Below, piece after piece: positions 47,044 through 60,514 of a DNA stretch of 64,000 bases (the first letter of the stretch is position 1; each line of letters begins with the position of its first letter). The stretch is taken from positions 7,068,001 through 7,132,000 of the forward strand of contig OX637293.1 in the NCBI GenBank assembly GCA_951799445.1. Direction: 5' to 3'. The stretch is from Pseudisothecium myosuroides. Its lineage: Eukaryota > Streptophyta > Bryopsida > Hypnales > Lembophyllaceae. The position numbers were made by a program, and so were the translations under genes. The notes beneath the pieces are model-generated. The model was not told the origin of the DNA and did no database searches. It was given only the letters and a program-made list of their open reading frames with translations.

Positions 47044-48975
47044 TGGTGGAAAGTTCGTCCTTCATCACTTCAATCACAAGCACTTTGGTTACTAAATATT
47101 ACTTGGCATTAAATTCCACAGTGATGATCAAATTCAAAGGTTTGTCTCAGAACTTCAGAACTGCTCATCCCTGTGTTTCTATAGTTAAGGTAGGACCACC
47201 TATACCTGATCAAATAAGCAATTTCAGAACAGATGAGGAGCAGAGTGAGGGAATGGAAATTTTCTCATGTCGAACTTCAAAATTGCTCATCCCTGTGTTT
47301 CTAAAGTTATATGGCTGAAAGTGAGGTAGAGGAATGGTACCATTTGAGTCAATTCAACCGGTTGTGGAAGGACACCACCTCAGTGATAGGTGCTCACTCA
47401 AATATGATTCAATTTTTGGATCAACAGCCTGTGCATTCTCTATTTCTACAGTTGGGTACAATAATCATACAAACTGCCTATTTGAGCCATTCAAATAATT
47501 TTGTACAATTTGGATTATAGTTGGTATATTTTGTTAGGTCAATATTATCATTGCATCCTTACGCAATTTCAATCAAGCATACCAATTGAAATTTCAATTT
47601 CAAAAAAATCAAAACTCCTTTTTTGGTGAATTTTAAAATTCAATTTTCAATTTTGGTGAAACTTTAAAGCCACTTTTGACTACAGTATGACTTCATTGTG
47701 ACAATCTTTCAAAAAAATGAAAACCCAAAATCAATTTATAACAAGTATACGTGTCATTTTTTCATTTGAAGAAAATCATTTAAAACAAATTTGCCGTAGA
47801 TTTGATCGTTGTAGATTGGATGCCACGTCACGCTTGCAGATGTATACCACAAACAAATTGTGGGAGGGCGCTATGTGTGTGGCAAAGCCATTTGGTGGCA
47901 TCATAGGATCCACGAAGGTGTGAACCACACAAGAAGGCAAAGGGTTGTACTTCGCATATTCTATGCACCACAATTTGTTGTACGAACACTCTTAACGATA
48001 TCATTGGCTTCTTCTACTATGCCGAGGTGGCATACATATGGGTGGACTCAAAACAATAATCCAACCTAATTCTAAATTGGCAAAATTTGAATTAGGTGAT
48101 TATAGCAAATTCAATGTCCTCCAAAACATGATACTCATCAAAAGCACACAATCGCATGTGCATCTCATTTTGGCAAAATTAGCAAGTTTTCAATTAGAAT
48201 CGCAAACTTTTGGGAACAAGTTTACTAAACTTCAATCTATAATTTTGAAACCTGCTAGTGATCAAAAGCACACAGTCAACGGTTTATGCGTCTCGTTTTT
48301 AGGTACTGAAATAGGTCAATCAAAACCTTACATGTTCAATGTAAAATAGCACTGCGGCGCTTACAAATGTTGCTGGAATTGTTCCACACACCTTTTCTAC
48401 AACCTTTACGGCATCACGGAGTGCCACAAAATTAGCATTCGGCTCATCCATGCCCACTTGTTCAAAGTTAGAGAGCTCACATCGATTAGTCACTGTTGAC
48501 AAGACTTGAAACACATATATCAGTAGTTGCCCCCCGTCTTGATCACACTCTCAATCTCCCATTCACTCAACGAGCTTTTTACCTCCCTAATCGAGTTTGA
48601 CCCAACTAGCAACAACCTCTAACAAGGGAAAGTCCCCAAACCCTAACTTGTTTTCGAAGTAATTACAAAAGTTGAGCTCAACAGTGCCCAAATCAAAATG
48701 ATCACAAACTCACTTCCTACCTTTGGATAGCAACGCTGCAACACTGTAATTCTTGGAGAAACCTGAAAGAAAGACATTGTGTGAGTGCCAAAATCAAATA
48801 GTGGACGACTTGGATTGTCCATTGAAGATTGTAAACTCTTCACTTTGGCTACGTGGCGCTACATAGACGGGACTGCGGGTGGTTTCCATTTTTCCTATCA
48901 AAATCGACGGTGGGAGTTCCAAAGCATCGTTTTCTCCAAAGAAATTGAATTGATGGCATTTAGGGGGGGGTGCAT
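47044..48975. other. Stretch without a supported gene
   Basis: Several short frames, none recognisable. 47850-47990 has somewhat higher GC. A minus-strand frame at 48514-48320 (contains FVALRDAVKVVEKVCGTI) is open but unassigned. Confidence 0.4.
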
Positions 48976-49905
48976 TCAACTCCTAAAGTCCTATTGTCCC
49001 TCGGGGACAAAATGGATTTTGGGCAAGTTCCTACGGTTACAATATTTGTTGTGATTTTTTGAATTTTTTTGTGAAGATAGAAAAAGATATGAGCTTTTTG
49101 GGAATATGGTATTATGGTTTTTATTTCAATCCGTGCCCAGAAGTAAGAGTTATGGCACAAAAAGCCCAAATTTTAGTTTGGCAGGCAAAAATAAAACCGT
49201 CAAAAAGGATTAAAATTTTAAAAATATTAAAATTTTGTTTCATATGCATTGTATTTTTATCTACATAGGAAGCTTTGATTTATTTCATTTGGATTTGCTA
49301 CGTGAAAGTTATGAACAATCTTGTTTTTTGGGCAATTAGAGCATCTTTTTGAAAAATAACTTGTAGGATTCATTTTGGAACACAATTTTCACAATTCTTC
49401 CAAAAAAATGTTTCACAAGGTTAAGATCTCTTTCTAGAACAATCTCACTGTTGAGATTAGTATGTTTCAATTTCATCTTAGAGCTATTAATGGTTTAGTA
49501 TTCCCTTCAATTATTGACAAACTTCTACTTTAAAATATTTTTAGTGATTGAAAACTAATTGTGTGTTTTTTGAAATTTCTTTCCTAGAATTTGAATTCAA
49601 TTTTTTATCATATAAAATTAGAAATTCAAAATTCATAAAGCAAAACTTTTGAGTTAAGAAGGTTCAAAGCCAAAAAATGTAGTTGAGCACGGTGCAAAAA
49701 AACTTGTTTCCTTCACTTCAAATGCAAATATCTTGCAATCTACATGGTCAAAGTTTCTCAAAATCCTTCTACACATTCTCACACTGATCTAGTACAAAAT
49801 CCTATGCTTAAATAGGCACAAAAAAACTTTTTAGAATTTATTGCTCTTTGCGGCACTTTAGAGTGGTTTTTGATGGAAAAAAACCCTTGGGACTTTAGGG
49901 GTTAA
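48976..49905 (+). mobile_element. TTAA-flanked non-autonomous element, copy 4
   Basis: The right end GGACTTTAGGGG followed by TTAA (49902-49905) matches copy 3. The left end is eroded (TTCAACTCCTAAAGTCC at 48975). The interior matches copy 3 in order, including AAGCTTTGATT, TTTCATTTGGATTTGC and GAAAGTTATGAACAATCTTG. No coding. Two sites of the bipartite motif. Confidence 0.7.
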
Positions 49906-51330
49906 TCTATCTAGATTGACGGTTGGGATTTATGTCAATGGAAGGCAAGGCACAGACGTGCATGCCACTTTGGGCTTCATTGGGGGTCATGAAACTAATG
50001 TACAGACCATGAGTAAATTAAAGAATATCTAAAATTGTATTTTGCTTTTGGTAATTTGTGAGTTTTTAGATTTTAAGTTATTATTCTACTTATTAACTAC
50101 ACAATAGTTAAAGTCACTAATGGAATGCAAAAAAACTAAATAAATAAAAAATAGGTTGTAAAATAATAGTAAAGGGATGAAAAAAATTAGAACATAGTGG
50201 AATAATTATAAAGTGTGTGCATTAAGGGATCAAGAGCGAGAGTTTGAAAAAACTAGAAGACAAAATTCCTTGAAGCACCAAAGTTAGGTTTGATGGAATT
50301 TGGTGTTGTGTTTCTTTTGTACTATTCTTAGTTAAGCCTTCGCTTGACACCTCTTTTATAAACTAGGGAGACTTTTACGATCAACTCTAGTATTCAAAAC
50401 TTTTGTCAAGCCATTTGTATAAATATTGATGGGATTAAAATAAAAAATAAATTTATTCACTTCAAATTGATGTAAATTGATCATACCAGATCTTCATTTA
50501 TAAAATTCCAGCAAGTATCATTTGGGTAGTTGATATGATTTTATTTTAAAAATTGGAGCCGTTTATTCCAAAAAGAGGCTAAGAACAAACAACGGAAAGC
50601 AGAGTGCAAAGCCCTAGAGACAAAGAGCAAAGCAGACCAAAAGTCTTTGATATGAATTTGAGCTTTCAATACTTAATTCTTCATTTATAAAATTTAACTC
50701 AATATCATTTGGATGGTTGATATGATTTGAGCTTTTAGGCTCAGTGTGTACTTGTCTTTGGGGCAGTGGAAGATCGTCTGGAGTTGCATGAGTTTGGACA
50801 CTCAATCTGGTCCTAATTCAATATCCAATTCCAATTAATGTATAGTAGTGAGGCCCAATTCTAGAACTCAATTTCCAATCATGTACTCTTGGATTTTTCT
50901 AATGTTCAATTTCAAAAAATATAAAACATGGACCTTTGCCTTTTTCTTCTATTTCAAAAATAAAAGAGAGTTTTTTTAAACCATTTACTTTCTCTTCCTA
51001 TTTTTTTTCTATTTCTTTTACTTATACAAAGCAACAAACAAAGAATTGACTATGGATAAACAAAAAAAACTTTCTACCTCTTGTGTCAAATTTTAGAGCC
51101 AAGTATGAAAAAAAAATACTCCAATGACTTGAAACTAATGACGTTGAAACTAGAGTTGTAGCCCTAGAATAGTCATCATTATTTTCATGAGAATTTAAAG
51201 AATTTTTACCAAAAAAAAAGGTATTGGTCTTGTCACTATAGGGGTTTGAAAACAATTGCACGACTAATCCAAAGAAAAAATAGAATATGTATTACTTTTA
51301 ATCAGTTTACTTGAATTCCTAGTTAGAAAG
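49906..51330. other. AT-rich stretch without a gene
   Basis: No supported gene. A diverged direct repeat (TTCATTTATAAAATT, CAAGTATCATTTGGGTAGTTG or variant, GATATGATTT) occurs near 50492 and 50682. Confidence 0.45.
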
Positions 51331-51339
51331 TGGCCTTAT

Positions 51340-51775
51340 TGTTACACCATTGGGATTATTGTGTTTCAATCCCTACTTAGGGCTATTAACAATTTTGATT
51401 TTCTTTCAATCTTGGACCTACTTCTACATAATAATATTTTGAAGAATAAAAATCAAATATGTGTACATTTGAAAAAAATTCCCAAGACTTTCTACTCATT
51501 TCTTCAATATAAACTTTTTAATTCAAAGTCTGCAATGTAAAAAAATTCCACAGATGGCGGTCAAAATCATTTGAATTTGCTGGCCAAAGTGCAAGAAATT
51601 TTTTTTTTTCCAACTTTGAACGCTAATATCTTCCAATCTAACAAGTAAAGTATAGGATCCTACAGATTAAATCTAAAAAAATCATTTTCTTTTGTTTTTG
51701 TAGATGAACGTTGCAGAAATAGCAGTCTTGAGTGGTTATAGATCAACACTGAATTGCCTTTGGTCCTTCAGGGTG
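51340..51775 (+). mobile_element. Partial copy of the TTAA-element family (copy 5)
   Basis: The right half of the family (CATTGGGATTATTGTGTTTC, AATATCTTCCAATCTAACAA, then TTTGGTCCTTCAGGGTGAA at the end). The terminal TTAA has become TGAA, and the left half is missing. Confidence 0.5.
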
Positions 51776-51784
51776 AATTGTACA

Positions 51785-52204
51785 TTAAAAAGCCCAGTGA
51801 AAATCTTCTCTATACTGCATATGATTCTTTTTCTTTTTTGAAACACGTAGTTTTTTCCAAGAAGAGGCTTGCAAGGCTTTAAGTTTTTGAACAAACGATT
51901 GAAAATAGGTGCTCCATTTCTTACGATTCAAGCGATTGGAAGCTTGCGCTAGGTTGGCTTTATTGGAGTTGCATACAATAGAGTTCGATAGTATGTCTTC
52001 ACGGTTATGAAGGGAAAACGATTCACGTAGAAGATTTTCTTCACACACCTTTACAACATCATCCAACATTGTTGCAAAATGTGAGATTTGATGTTCATAG
52101 CTACTTTTGATTAGTACAAAAGTCATATATAGTCCAAAAAAGGATGTACTAAATAGGAAAGAGTTTGGAGTATATAGATTGCAATATTTCATCAAGAAGA
52201 ACAA
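51785..52204 (-). CDS. Unassigned open frame, low confidence
   Basis: A 139-codon minus-strand frame with a hydrophobic start (SFFGLYMTFVLIKSS) and a basic C-terminus (KKLRVSKKKKN). No family recognised and no splice partners found. It may be a chance frame in repeat DNA, though its middle (HFATMLDDVVKVCEENLL) is more protein-like than the surroundings and loosely recalls the unassigned frame near 48400. Confidence 0.2.
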   Translation of the reverse strand: MFFLMKYCNLYTPNSFLFSTSFFGLYMTFVLIKSSYEHQISHFATMLDDVVKVCEENLLRESFSLHNREDILSNSIVCNSNKANLAQASNRLNRKKWSTYFQSFVQKLKALQASSWKKLRVSKKKKNHMQYREDFHWAF

Positions 52205-54470
52205 CTAACAAATGTAGGAAGCTCATTATAAAGCAAATCCAAAGCTAATTGGTTAAAGCTTACAATTGCATTCAACGACAATAAGTAACAAGTGAGAAGA
52301 ATTCTTAGATTTTATAGTAAATCAACCACTCAATTAATCAATAATCTATGTTCCTAACAAATTAATTAAAAGGCATTGTCAAGAATAGTTTAATTCTTAT
52401 GCAAATTGGGCTAATTAGAAATATCATTAAGAAATTAAAAGATTAGAAATTCCAAAATTTTGAAATAATTGGCCAAACTACATACCTGTGAAGTATATGA
52501 ATCCATATTGAATGGATTGCTTATTTGATAAATTGGATTGTAGAAATGCTTCTTGAATGTATTGTACCAAATCCTCAACAATATCAAGCGTGAAAAGAAA
52601 TTATTGGTCACCTTGCACCTTCCTTCTCTAATTCCACTTATATAAAAAAAACTTCTCAAGATGAAAACAAACAATAGAAAACAATTTATTCAATACAAAA
52701 AGCAAATTAATTATACTCTAGGAAATAAAGTGAGCTAACTAAAATTAGAATGAATTCACAAAAGTAAAAGTAAGCCACTTGAAAAGTAAAAGGACGTCAC
52801 TATTTTCAAGACAAGTTGTAGATTAGTCGAGTTGCACTTAAAGTACAACACATATTTATTTGGATTTTGACACTCCCTTTAGTTGGCCCAAATAAATTAT
52901 TGAATTCCTTATATCTTCCAATTTCCTACATTAAGCCACAAATCAAGTTTATACTCATATACAATAATTTCTCTCTAGCAACACACTTTCAAAATTATCA
53001 GGGGTAAACCATCTAAAGATTGGATATAGATTGGTTCAATTAATATAATGAAGTTTTTTACACATCAATTCTAATTTTATATAGATTACAAAATAGCAAG
53101 CTAATTTTATATAGCTTTTAAAATAGCATTCCAATTTTCTACACAAGATTCTCAAATTAGTCAATTCCACTCTACTTTGTATATAGTTCACATACTCAAT
53201 CAATTCTTAAGTGATGACATCCATCTATCTAGAATATCTGAGAATGTATAATCCATCTTGTTTCTTTAAAGATTCAAATTAAAAGAAAAAAACAATTTAT
53301 CTTTTGCAATTTGAGTAGGGTTCTCGTGACGTGCTCCCTTTGGATAGATGCATGGATGAGTGGTTCAAAAGCGGTACCCGTAACCTCACAAACAGTCACT
53401 AAAATTGAAGGCTATTTCCTTTAATGGCTACTATATTGGAAATCAAATAGAAAAAAGTGAAAAGTGAAGGGCGGCTTACCTTAATCTTCTAAAATTGAAC
53501 ACAATAGAAAAAATGATAATAACAATAATAATTATTTTTTATAAAAAAAAAGTCCCCAAAATTTAACCTTCATTTTTACTACTAAAAAGTCCCTTATTCT
53601 ATATTAAGAAAATTCTTGTAATATAGAAAGCATTTCACTCAAGCAAAACCTTTGGAGCAGTCATAACAAAGTTGCTAGAAAACATTTAAATATATCTATA
53701 TCCTCAAAAAATTCCACATGTAATTTTTGTTCAGTTGTGACAAGTCCATATACTACACTTCAAAGGTCCCATACACCTATTAAAAATTGAAATTTCTTAA
53801 GCCAACTACATAAATATCTCTATAATCAAGTTGTTAAGTATTTGGGGCAGAAAAATTGTGAAAAAATCTGACCATCTGTGGCATAGAGCCTTTCCAATGC
53901 TAACAATTTTTGAAAACATCTTTGTGACTGGTTTATTGAAACACTCATCCATGCATCTACCCCTTTGCCCCATTATACTAGTCCCTTTTGTTTTTTTCAT
54001 TTGTTCCAAATTGCTTGTCTATTTTAGCAATATGCTTTGAACTTGATTTTAGGATTGAAGATGGTTTCTTTTATTTTTTAAGTTAACTCATAATAAACTT
54101 GTTGAGCAAGAAGTCTACTTTATCATCTACTCTACAAATTAAAAGAAATCTAATTTTTAATTTTTAATAGCAATTTGATTTTGACTAGTTCTTGAAAAGA
54201 CCAAATGACATTGAAGTTTCATTTGAATTTATTGAGTTCAAAGTCGTTCTTGTATAGATCTAAATATACTAAGAGGGCAAAGTAGTTGCACAAGAAGTCT
54301 TTTGTTTCTATAAAGTTTATCTTTATTTATAAGTGATATTTTGTATCTATTGCAAACCCCTACTTTTTTTTATCATCTATACTTGACTGCAATTGATAGC
54401 CATGTCCACTTTGTTTTTTTCACTTGAGAGGTGACATTGTACACTCATTCTAAAACCATTTAAATGTATC
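52205..54470. other. AT-rich stretch without a gene
   Basis: Very AT-rich, only short unrelated frames, no repeats of note. Confidence 0.5.
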
Positions 54471-54474
54471 ATTC

Positions 54475-56460
54475 ATCAAACAATTGTTGGCAAATCCTCA
54501 ATACTTTCATTACTATAGAAAAAGACTAGAACAATGGGACATAGAGAGTGTTATTTTAGAAATCTATGATACTATTAGATTTGGTAAGTTTTTTCTTTGT
54601 AATGGTAGTTGCAATCTCTCCGATCATTGACCAACAAGAGATCTATTGTACTGTTCAAGAGTCTTTAGAGAGGAGGAATGTAAAGAAAAAAAATTGGCAG
54701 TATTCTGATCTATAGAGCGAAACAACCCTGTATTGAAAAAAAATTGACTCAAATTTAAAAAAATATAAGACAAAGAGTCATGATTAGAAGTTAACTTCAA
54801 TATATATAAAAGTTAAAAGTTATTGAATACAACATAAAAGAATTTGGGAAGGACTAAAATATTGTCACATGACATTACGAATGCAAGCTACTCATTGTCA
54901 CCTACTATTATAAAATTTAAGATAAAATTGAATTTATTTTAAATTTGTTACATCAAAATGTATTTGTCACAAAGTGCAATACAAGGGATTTTGTAAGATC
55001 AAAGACAAAGGAGATTTGAACACACTACATTAAAAGAGTTGAATGTAGATTAAGCCAATAGAGTTGTGGTAGGAAATTATTCAGGGCAAATTGTTTTTCC
55101 ATGACAATTATGACATTTATTCTTCATTACCATACTTTGCTTGTCTAGCTTCATTTAGTATCAACTTGATAAGTGATACAAAAGTTATTATTTTTTTCAA
55201 TTTCAATCTCAATTGTCGTAACTAAAGTTATACAATATTTATTCCACATTTTAAATTTTTATTATATTTATTGAATCAAATATCTTTGTTGCCACGTGAC
55301 ATGGCATTGGGAGCGACACTACATCAAATAGATGTAAGTTGCTAAACAACACTACTTTACATAGTTTTATCTTGTTTGTAGAACTTTAGACTTGGGGTGG
55401 CACTTGATTTTAGGGCTAACTAGGATTTGAAGGTATTAAATGCAAGAGTTTGGCGTTTTTTTGTCAAGTCAAGTCTTTAATAGATAATTTGAGAGAGAGA
55501 AAAAGAAAGGGAGAGAGTTTGTTGCTGACATGGTTTGCTCCGCTATTGCGTTTGCTCCTAAGCAAAGCTTAATTTCTTCTTCTTGCATTTTTATTCTTGG
55601 ATTTTTTATTTGTAAAATGTGAAACAAGTTTTTTTTCCCATTTCAACTAGACTAGGTGAAAATTTGACACAAGGTACGGACATGTACCTTCTTTGTGGGA
55701 GTAAAAATATCCGATTAGGTGCCCGAAGCAAAAGTTATGCTGCCTGAAAAAATTTAGGCAATAGTGTAGTCTAGAATGCTTTTGCTATACTCTTTATCTA
55801 TTTCTAAAATTTGGCATGTAGGTAACTACCGTGAAACATTATGCAATTTTAACAAAGTATATCTAGTGTAAAAATCTCACTTTCTCAAATAATGAACTCA
55901 TTCACTTTGTATTCTTGTATTTGGCAATCACATATGAATGAAATTTTTTTGGTTTATTCTTTATAGATGAAATTACATGTCTTCTATGATTCATAAAACT
56001 TTCAAACTATTTTGAGAAAATTTGAAATTATTGTGAATTTTTGAATAAAGAGTGAATAAAAGTCATACCAAATGCCAAATTCTTTTAAAAAATCTGAAAA
56101 TTTTGGTGTGAGAATATCGCAATGCAAAATAGCACACTATACACACAATTTTGGTTTCATGCAATAAATAGAAATTTGTCATTCCATAGTTATAGCTACG
56201 CCCAAAGTTCAAATTGCCTAAAATGCCTTGAACTTGATTAAAAAATGTGGGTATTGCATTGTTCAATAAAGTTGCACACAAAATAGACAAATAGTGGATG
56301 AAAATCATCCATTATTCAATATGCACAAAGCCAAGTTCACCATCTAAAAGATACATAACATCCTTGCTTTCTTTTAAGATCGATCAATCTAATTTCCACT
56401 CCAATTTGAAATTTTGAAAAATTCTTTAAAATCCAATCTTTTCTTGCATTGTTTTAAATT
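54475..56460 (-). repeat. Dispersed repeat, inverted copy of 21.2-22.7 kb
   Basis: Reverse-complement match to 21160-22740, with some extra sequence, e.g. TTTATTGAATCAAATATCTT, GTGCCCGAAGCAAAAGTTAT and AATCCAATCTTTTCTTGCAT. Carries a bipartite-motif site at 55712-55740. No coding frame conserved. Confidence 0.75.
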
Positions 56461-56483
56461 TTTTAAATTTATATGGAATATTT

Positions 56484-56568
56484 TATTAGAAGACCTAGGG
56501 GCACAAATGAGTTGGTGACCTATCAAGCTACTGCTTCTTTTTCTTCACTTTCAAATTCCCAAGAATGT
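56484..56568 (-). pseudogene. Duplicate of the 3' end of the dioxygenase-like gene
   Basis: About 85 bp (GAAGACCTAGGGGCACAAAT through AAATTCCCAAGAAT) repeat 60477-60554 with one or two changes. On the minus strand they encode the same ILGNLKVKKKKQ-stop end as the gene at 60515. Similarity stops abruptly on both sides, and the piece abuts the end of the 54.5-56.5 kb repeat. Confidence 0.75.
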
Positions 56569-57653
56569 AGAAAGAAGATAATTATAATTTATTTAAAACT
56601 ACCCAATAGTATATTAATTCGTTCCTAGGGAGAATTTCAAATAGGGCTTTTTACAACTAGTAGATTTAATCACAACCAAGGGCACAACTTAAAGATTATG
56701 ATTTGGATCCCCACCAACTTAATCTAATTCCAAATCTACTCTCCACTCTTAATGGCCACAAGGGATAAGATGTCATTAACTTTTGATTCGACCCTTTTTA
56801 CTTCTAGCTTTACTTCCTTGAACCAATTGGTTATTTTTGTTTCTTTGTTCAACTATATCCGCAGCACCACTGGATCACTTTATTCCAATTTGACGCAATT
56901 TCTTTACATCAACTTAAATTAACCCAGCTTCTTATATAACTTCAATTCACACTTAAGACATCAATTGGGATGATACTTTCTTCATATTTCTTACACTTGC
57001 AAAATAAATTAAATCTTTACTTCTTGATCAATAAGGTTTGCTCACACTTAATGCTTGGCAATTTATAATTTTACAATTATCTCACTCAACAATAGGCTTC
57101 TCAATATGAAATCAGTGAACATTCACAGTCTTGTAAACACCCTCTAATTTGGTAAATGACTTCCATACAATACATACTCAAATTATACTCATCTATTTCC
57201 AAATAAAAAATTTAATTCAACCACTCCGCTAAAAACTTGAATCACCCACAGTTCTCAATTCTAGCAAATCAATCACAGTCAGATCAACAATCAAACATAA
57301 CACAATTCACACAGTGACCATTTCTAACATTAGCATTCATCAATACACATATAGCAATTTCCAATAGAATTTATTATTACACTTCATCTAATAACTACAA
57401 CGACACCAAATAACCAGGCACCAGACTTATTCAATTTGACTACTTCAACTTGGCCATAGACCAAACACGAAACGACTTCCAAATTATGATTCAAAGACAA
57501 ATGCTTTCACAGCACTCACTCACTTAAATATAACACTCTATCACATATCCAATTAGGCACACAATTACACAGGATCACAGTAGAACAAATTCACATTCCT
57601 TAACACACAAAACTCACACTTAGACACATTAGGCAACTTAATCATCAATTGTA
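56569..57653. other. AT-rich stretch without a gene
   Basis: C-rich/A-rich strand bias (many CACA and AATTCA phrases), no supported frame. Confidence 0.5.
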
Positions 57654-59936
57654 TTAACCCCTAAACGATGTGGGATTCTTGTATACAAACGCATACTCCA
57701 CTGTATTTGGAGGGCAACTGTTGTGCAACGACCTTTTCAGAAGCCAAGACCGCATCTGTTCAAGTTGGGATTTTTACACAACAAGCACTTGCAAGTGTGC
57801 CACACAGTTGCTCAATCAAAACTGGATTTTACAAAAACAAGTTCCATCAAGAAATTTGTGAGTGTGGATGGGTGCTTGACTGTCTGTATACCAAGTCTGT
57901 ATAGCAAAGTGCGGTTTCAAAAGGACAGATGCGTCAGCTGAAGAACTTCACACGCGTGGTCCTCGGCTTTTGCACCAATTGCCAGGTGAGTAAGCACCGG
58001 AAGCACTGGTCGCCAAGCAAATGATCGTTTATGAGATTGCAAAGACATGATGCACAATGCACCCTTGCGACGTGGCTCTACAATGTGAGCTATGCTTCTT
58101 GCATGCTTGATTTTGTCTGTGCTCATGGACCTTTTCAAAGGAAGAGGTTGTCCATTTCCCCCGCCATTTTCTTTTTTTGTCGATGTTTTGAAAGTTTTCA
58201 GTTGCTTCACTGTTTGTTTTCAAATCGAAGCTGACTGCCGAAAGTGCAAGACAAGGAAGCAACAAGAATACCAAGCAGAATAGTTGTTTGCATTGACTTG
58301 ATATTGCGAGGCTAATTATTTTTTGCAATATGGATAGAGGACTTGGAGATGGAAAAATTCGAGGTGTGGCTTGGGTTGTTGAATTATTTTATATTCGAAT
58401 CAAAGGAGCCTTTTCCTTGAATCTTCACACTTGTGCACACCTGCGTGCATGCATGAGTGCAAAATCTGTTGGAAGAGGAGTAACATGCAATCAAGGAGCT
58501 GACAATGTGATAGAGGATTTCATCTCTTTCATTTTGGATTCTCTTGGTTCTTGAATTGCTTTCAATCTCTACTTGAGTGTCAGGATGTGAGGTTTGGAGC
58601 AGATTATAGTAGGCTATGACTTTGTGATTGCTTGATGCATTTTATGTGACTTTCTTGCATGCAATTGCTGCTATGGAGTGTTCATAATTTTTGGTCATGT
58701 GGGGAAGGGATTCTTTCACCACTACCCGAGAGAATTAGAATGAGTGAAATACCAATAGTCCAACACTTCTCTGAGAGTACGTGATGAATGCTATTATCAT
58801 AAAAGCAGAGTGTATCATAAAAGCAGAGTGTGTAACTTCCTCATTAGCCTTCAAACTAAAAACAGTTTTAGATTTCGAAACATAATATTTAGATCCATAG
58901 AAGCACTAAATGCATGCTGGTCTTCATAAGTATATATGCTGACTGTAGCCAAGGTTAGCATTGGATTGCCACAATGCTATGGCTTTTGTTTTTTATTTAT
59001 ACTGGAAATACAGTGACCCATGTAACTCTTGTTGCATCTGACGAGTAACGATCAGTAAGAAAATTAGAGCAGAAAATCAACTAACAACCCACTTGTCCGA
59101 ATAACTCAGACAAGCTGAATCTAAACTGCCTAGGTCATTCGCCTGGAAAAGTCACTAGCAAGATCAATGAGCTTTCTTCTTCTCTCTCAATCAGCTTCAC
59201 ACTGAAATACATGGCTCTACAACGTCATTCAACGAAGAACAGTAGCCTCCCCTAATTCTGATTCCAACTCCAATTTCAATTTCACGGACACAATAAATCC
59301 CTACTACAGTACCTGGAGAAATGAGACCGAACTAATTGAGAAGCTAGATGAACTCGAGTTTGTAGTGCAAAAATGGAACAAAGCCACAAAGGGAGACTGA
59401 CTGAAGCTGTGCTAGCTGCCATGAGTACGATCAATTCGACTGAGAGCTCAGAAAGAAACACCCTTGAAGATTTCAAATTCGAATGTAATGCAACAGAAAA
59501 AAGTGTCGCAGTCCCAACAAGCGATCCACGATCTCGTCCAGTCTGCCCATCGAGCACCGATGCAAGTCTCGGAGCTCAGCTCAGGTGTAACGTGGACGAG
59601 TTGTAACACTGTTGGTACAAAGGTCCGGATGTACCCCAACAGCTAGTGATCGGTTACGCCTGTTTAAGAATGATTGTATCTGACACAGCGTACCTCCACG
59701 CAATTTCGAGTTAATAGCTACGTATACCCTCAAATACACAGAAACGACCATTCTCTCAGGTGGGGAATATGCATACTTCAACCAAATTTAATTTTTTTAA
59801 ACCCTAAAAATTCTCTGTGACTTTGCCCCCACTCTTGTGGTTGAACGTATTTTCATTGAACACAAGTCAGGCCTCCGAAATTGAAGAATATGGGTTCAGT
59901 AGGCCATTCCTGGCCACAACATTGTTTAGGGGTTAA
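57654..59936. mobile_element. TTAA-flanked 2.3-kb element (piggyBac-like termini)
   Basis: TTAA at 57654-57657 and 59933-59936 flank 2275 bp. The left end CCCCTAAACGATGTGG and the right end, read in reverse, CCCCTAAACAATGTTG differ at two positions in 16, and the first eight bases equal those of the 0.93-kb family. The interior is GC-richer than its surroundings and has several overlapping short frames on both strands, none recognised. 58092-58283 ends in a short Cys/basic stretch (CRKCKTRKQQEY), and 59282-59640 has frames on both strands. I see no DDD transposase, so it may be non-autonomous, decayed, or carrying captured sequence. Confidence 0.8.
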
Positions 59937-60476
59937 TAGCACATTAGCAAAATCACAAGAAAATAAACAACCAACTCGGTTGGACTTGCACTGGGCAATC
60001 TTGACAGTGGGTGCCAGAACACGCAACCTGAGAAGATTAAGTACCCATCATGACACCCTTTGAATCCTCGCTAACTACCTCGAACTCAACTGATGAGATC
60101 ACATTCACGTGACATGTCCACTTACTAACTTGTTACCTATAAACATCACTAATTTCTGATTTGATTACCAATAACCCCCATTGAACACATTGCTATGCAA
60201 CCAATAAGCTAGATTACTAATATTGACACTTAAACCTGCTAATAGCTCAAACTAGAAATACAACAATAATTTCTCCATTCTACAGGAGGCTCAAATTCCA
60301 TTAGGGCATTTAGAACAGCCCTTGTATATAGTTGTGAAATGGACATGCAGTGGTTCTAAAATTGACTACTATAATCATTGAATGAATCAAGAAAAAAAAT
60401 ATTATTAATTGCAAGACCCAATCATTCTCTTTGATTTTTCCATCTTTCTTTAGAATTGCATATAAATGCTTTATGG
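59937..60476. other. Stretch without a gene
   Basis: No supported gene. Downstream flank of the dioxygenase-like gene. Confidence 0.5.
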
Positions 60477-60514
60477 AAGACCTAGGGGCACAAATGAGTT
60501 GGTGACCTGTCAAG

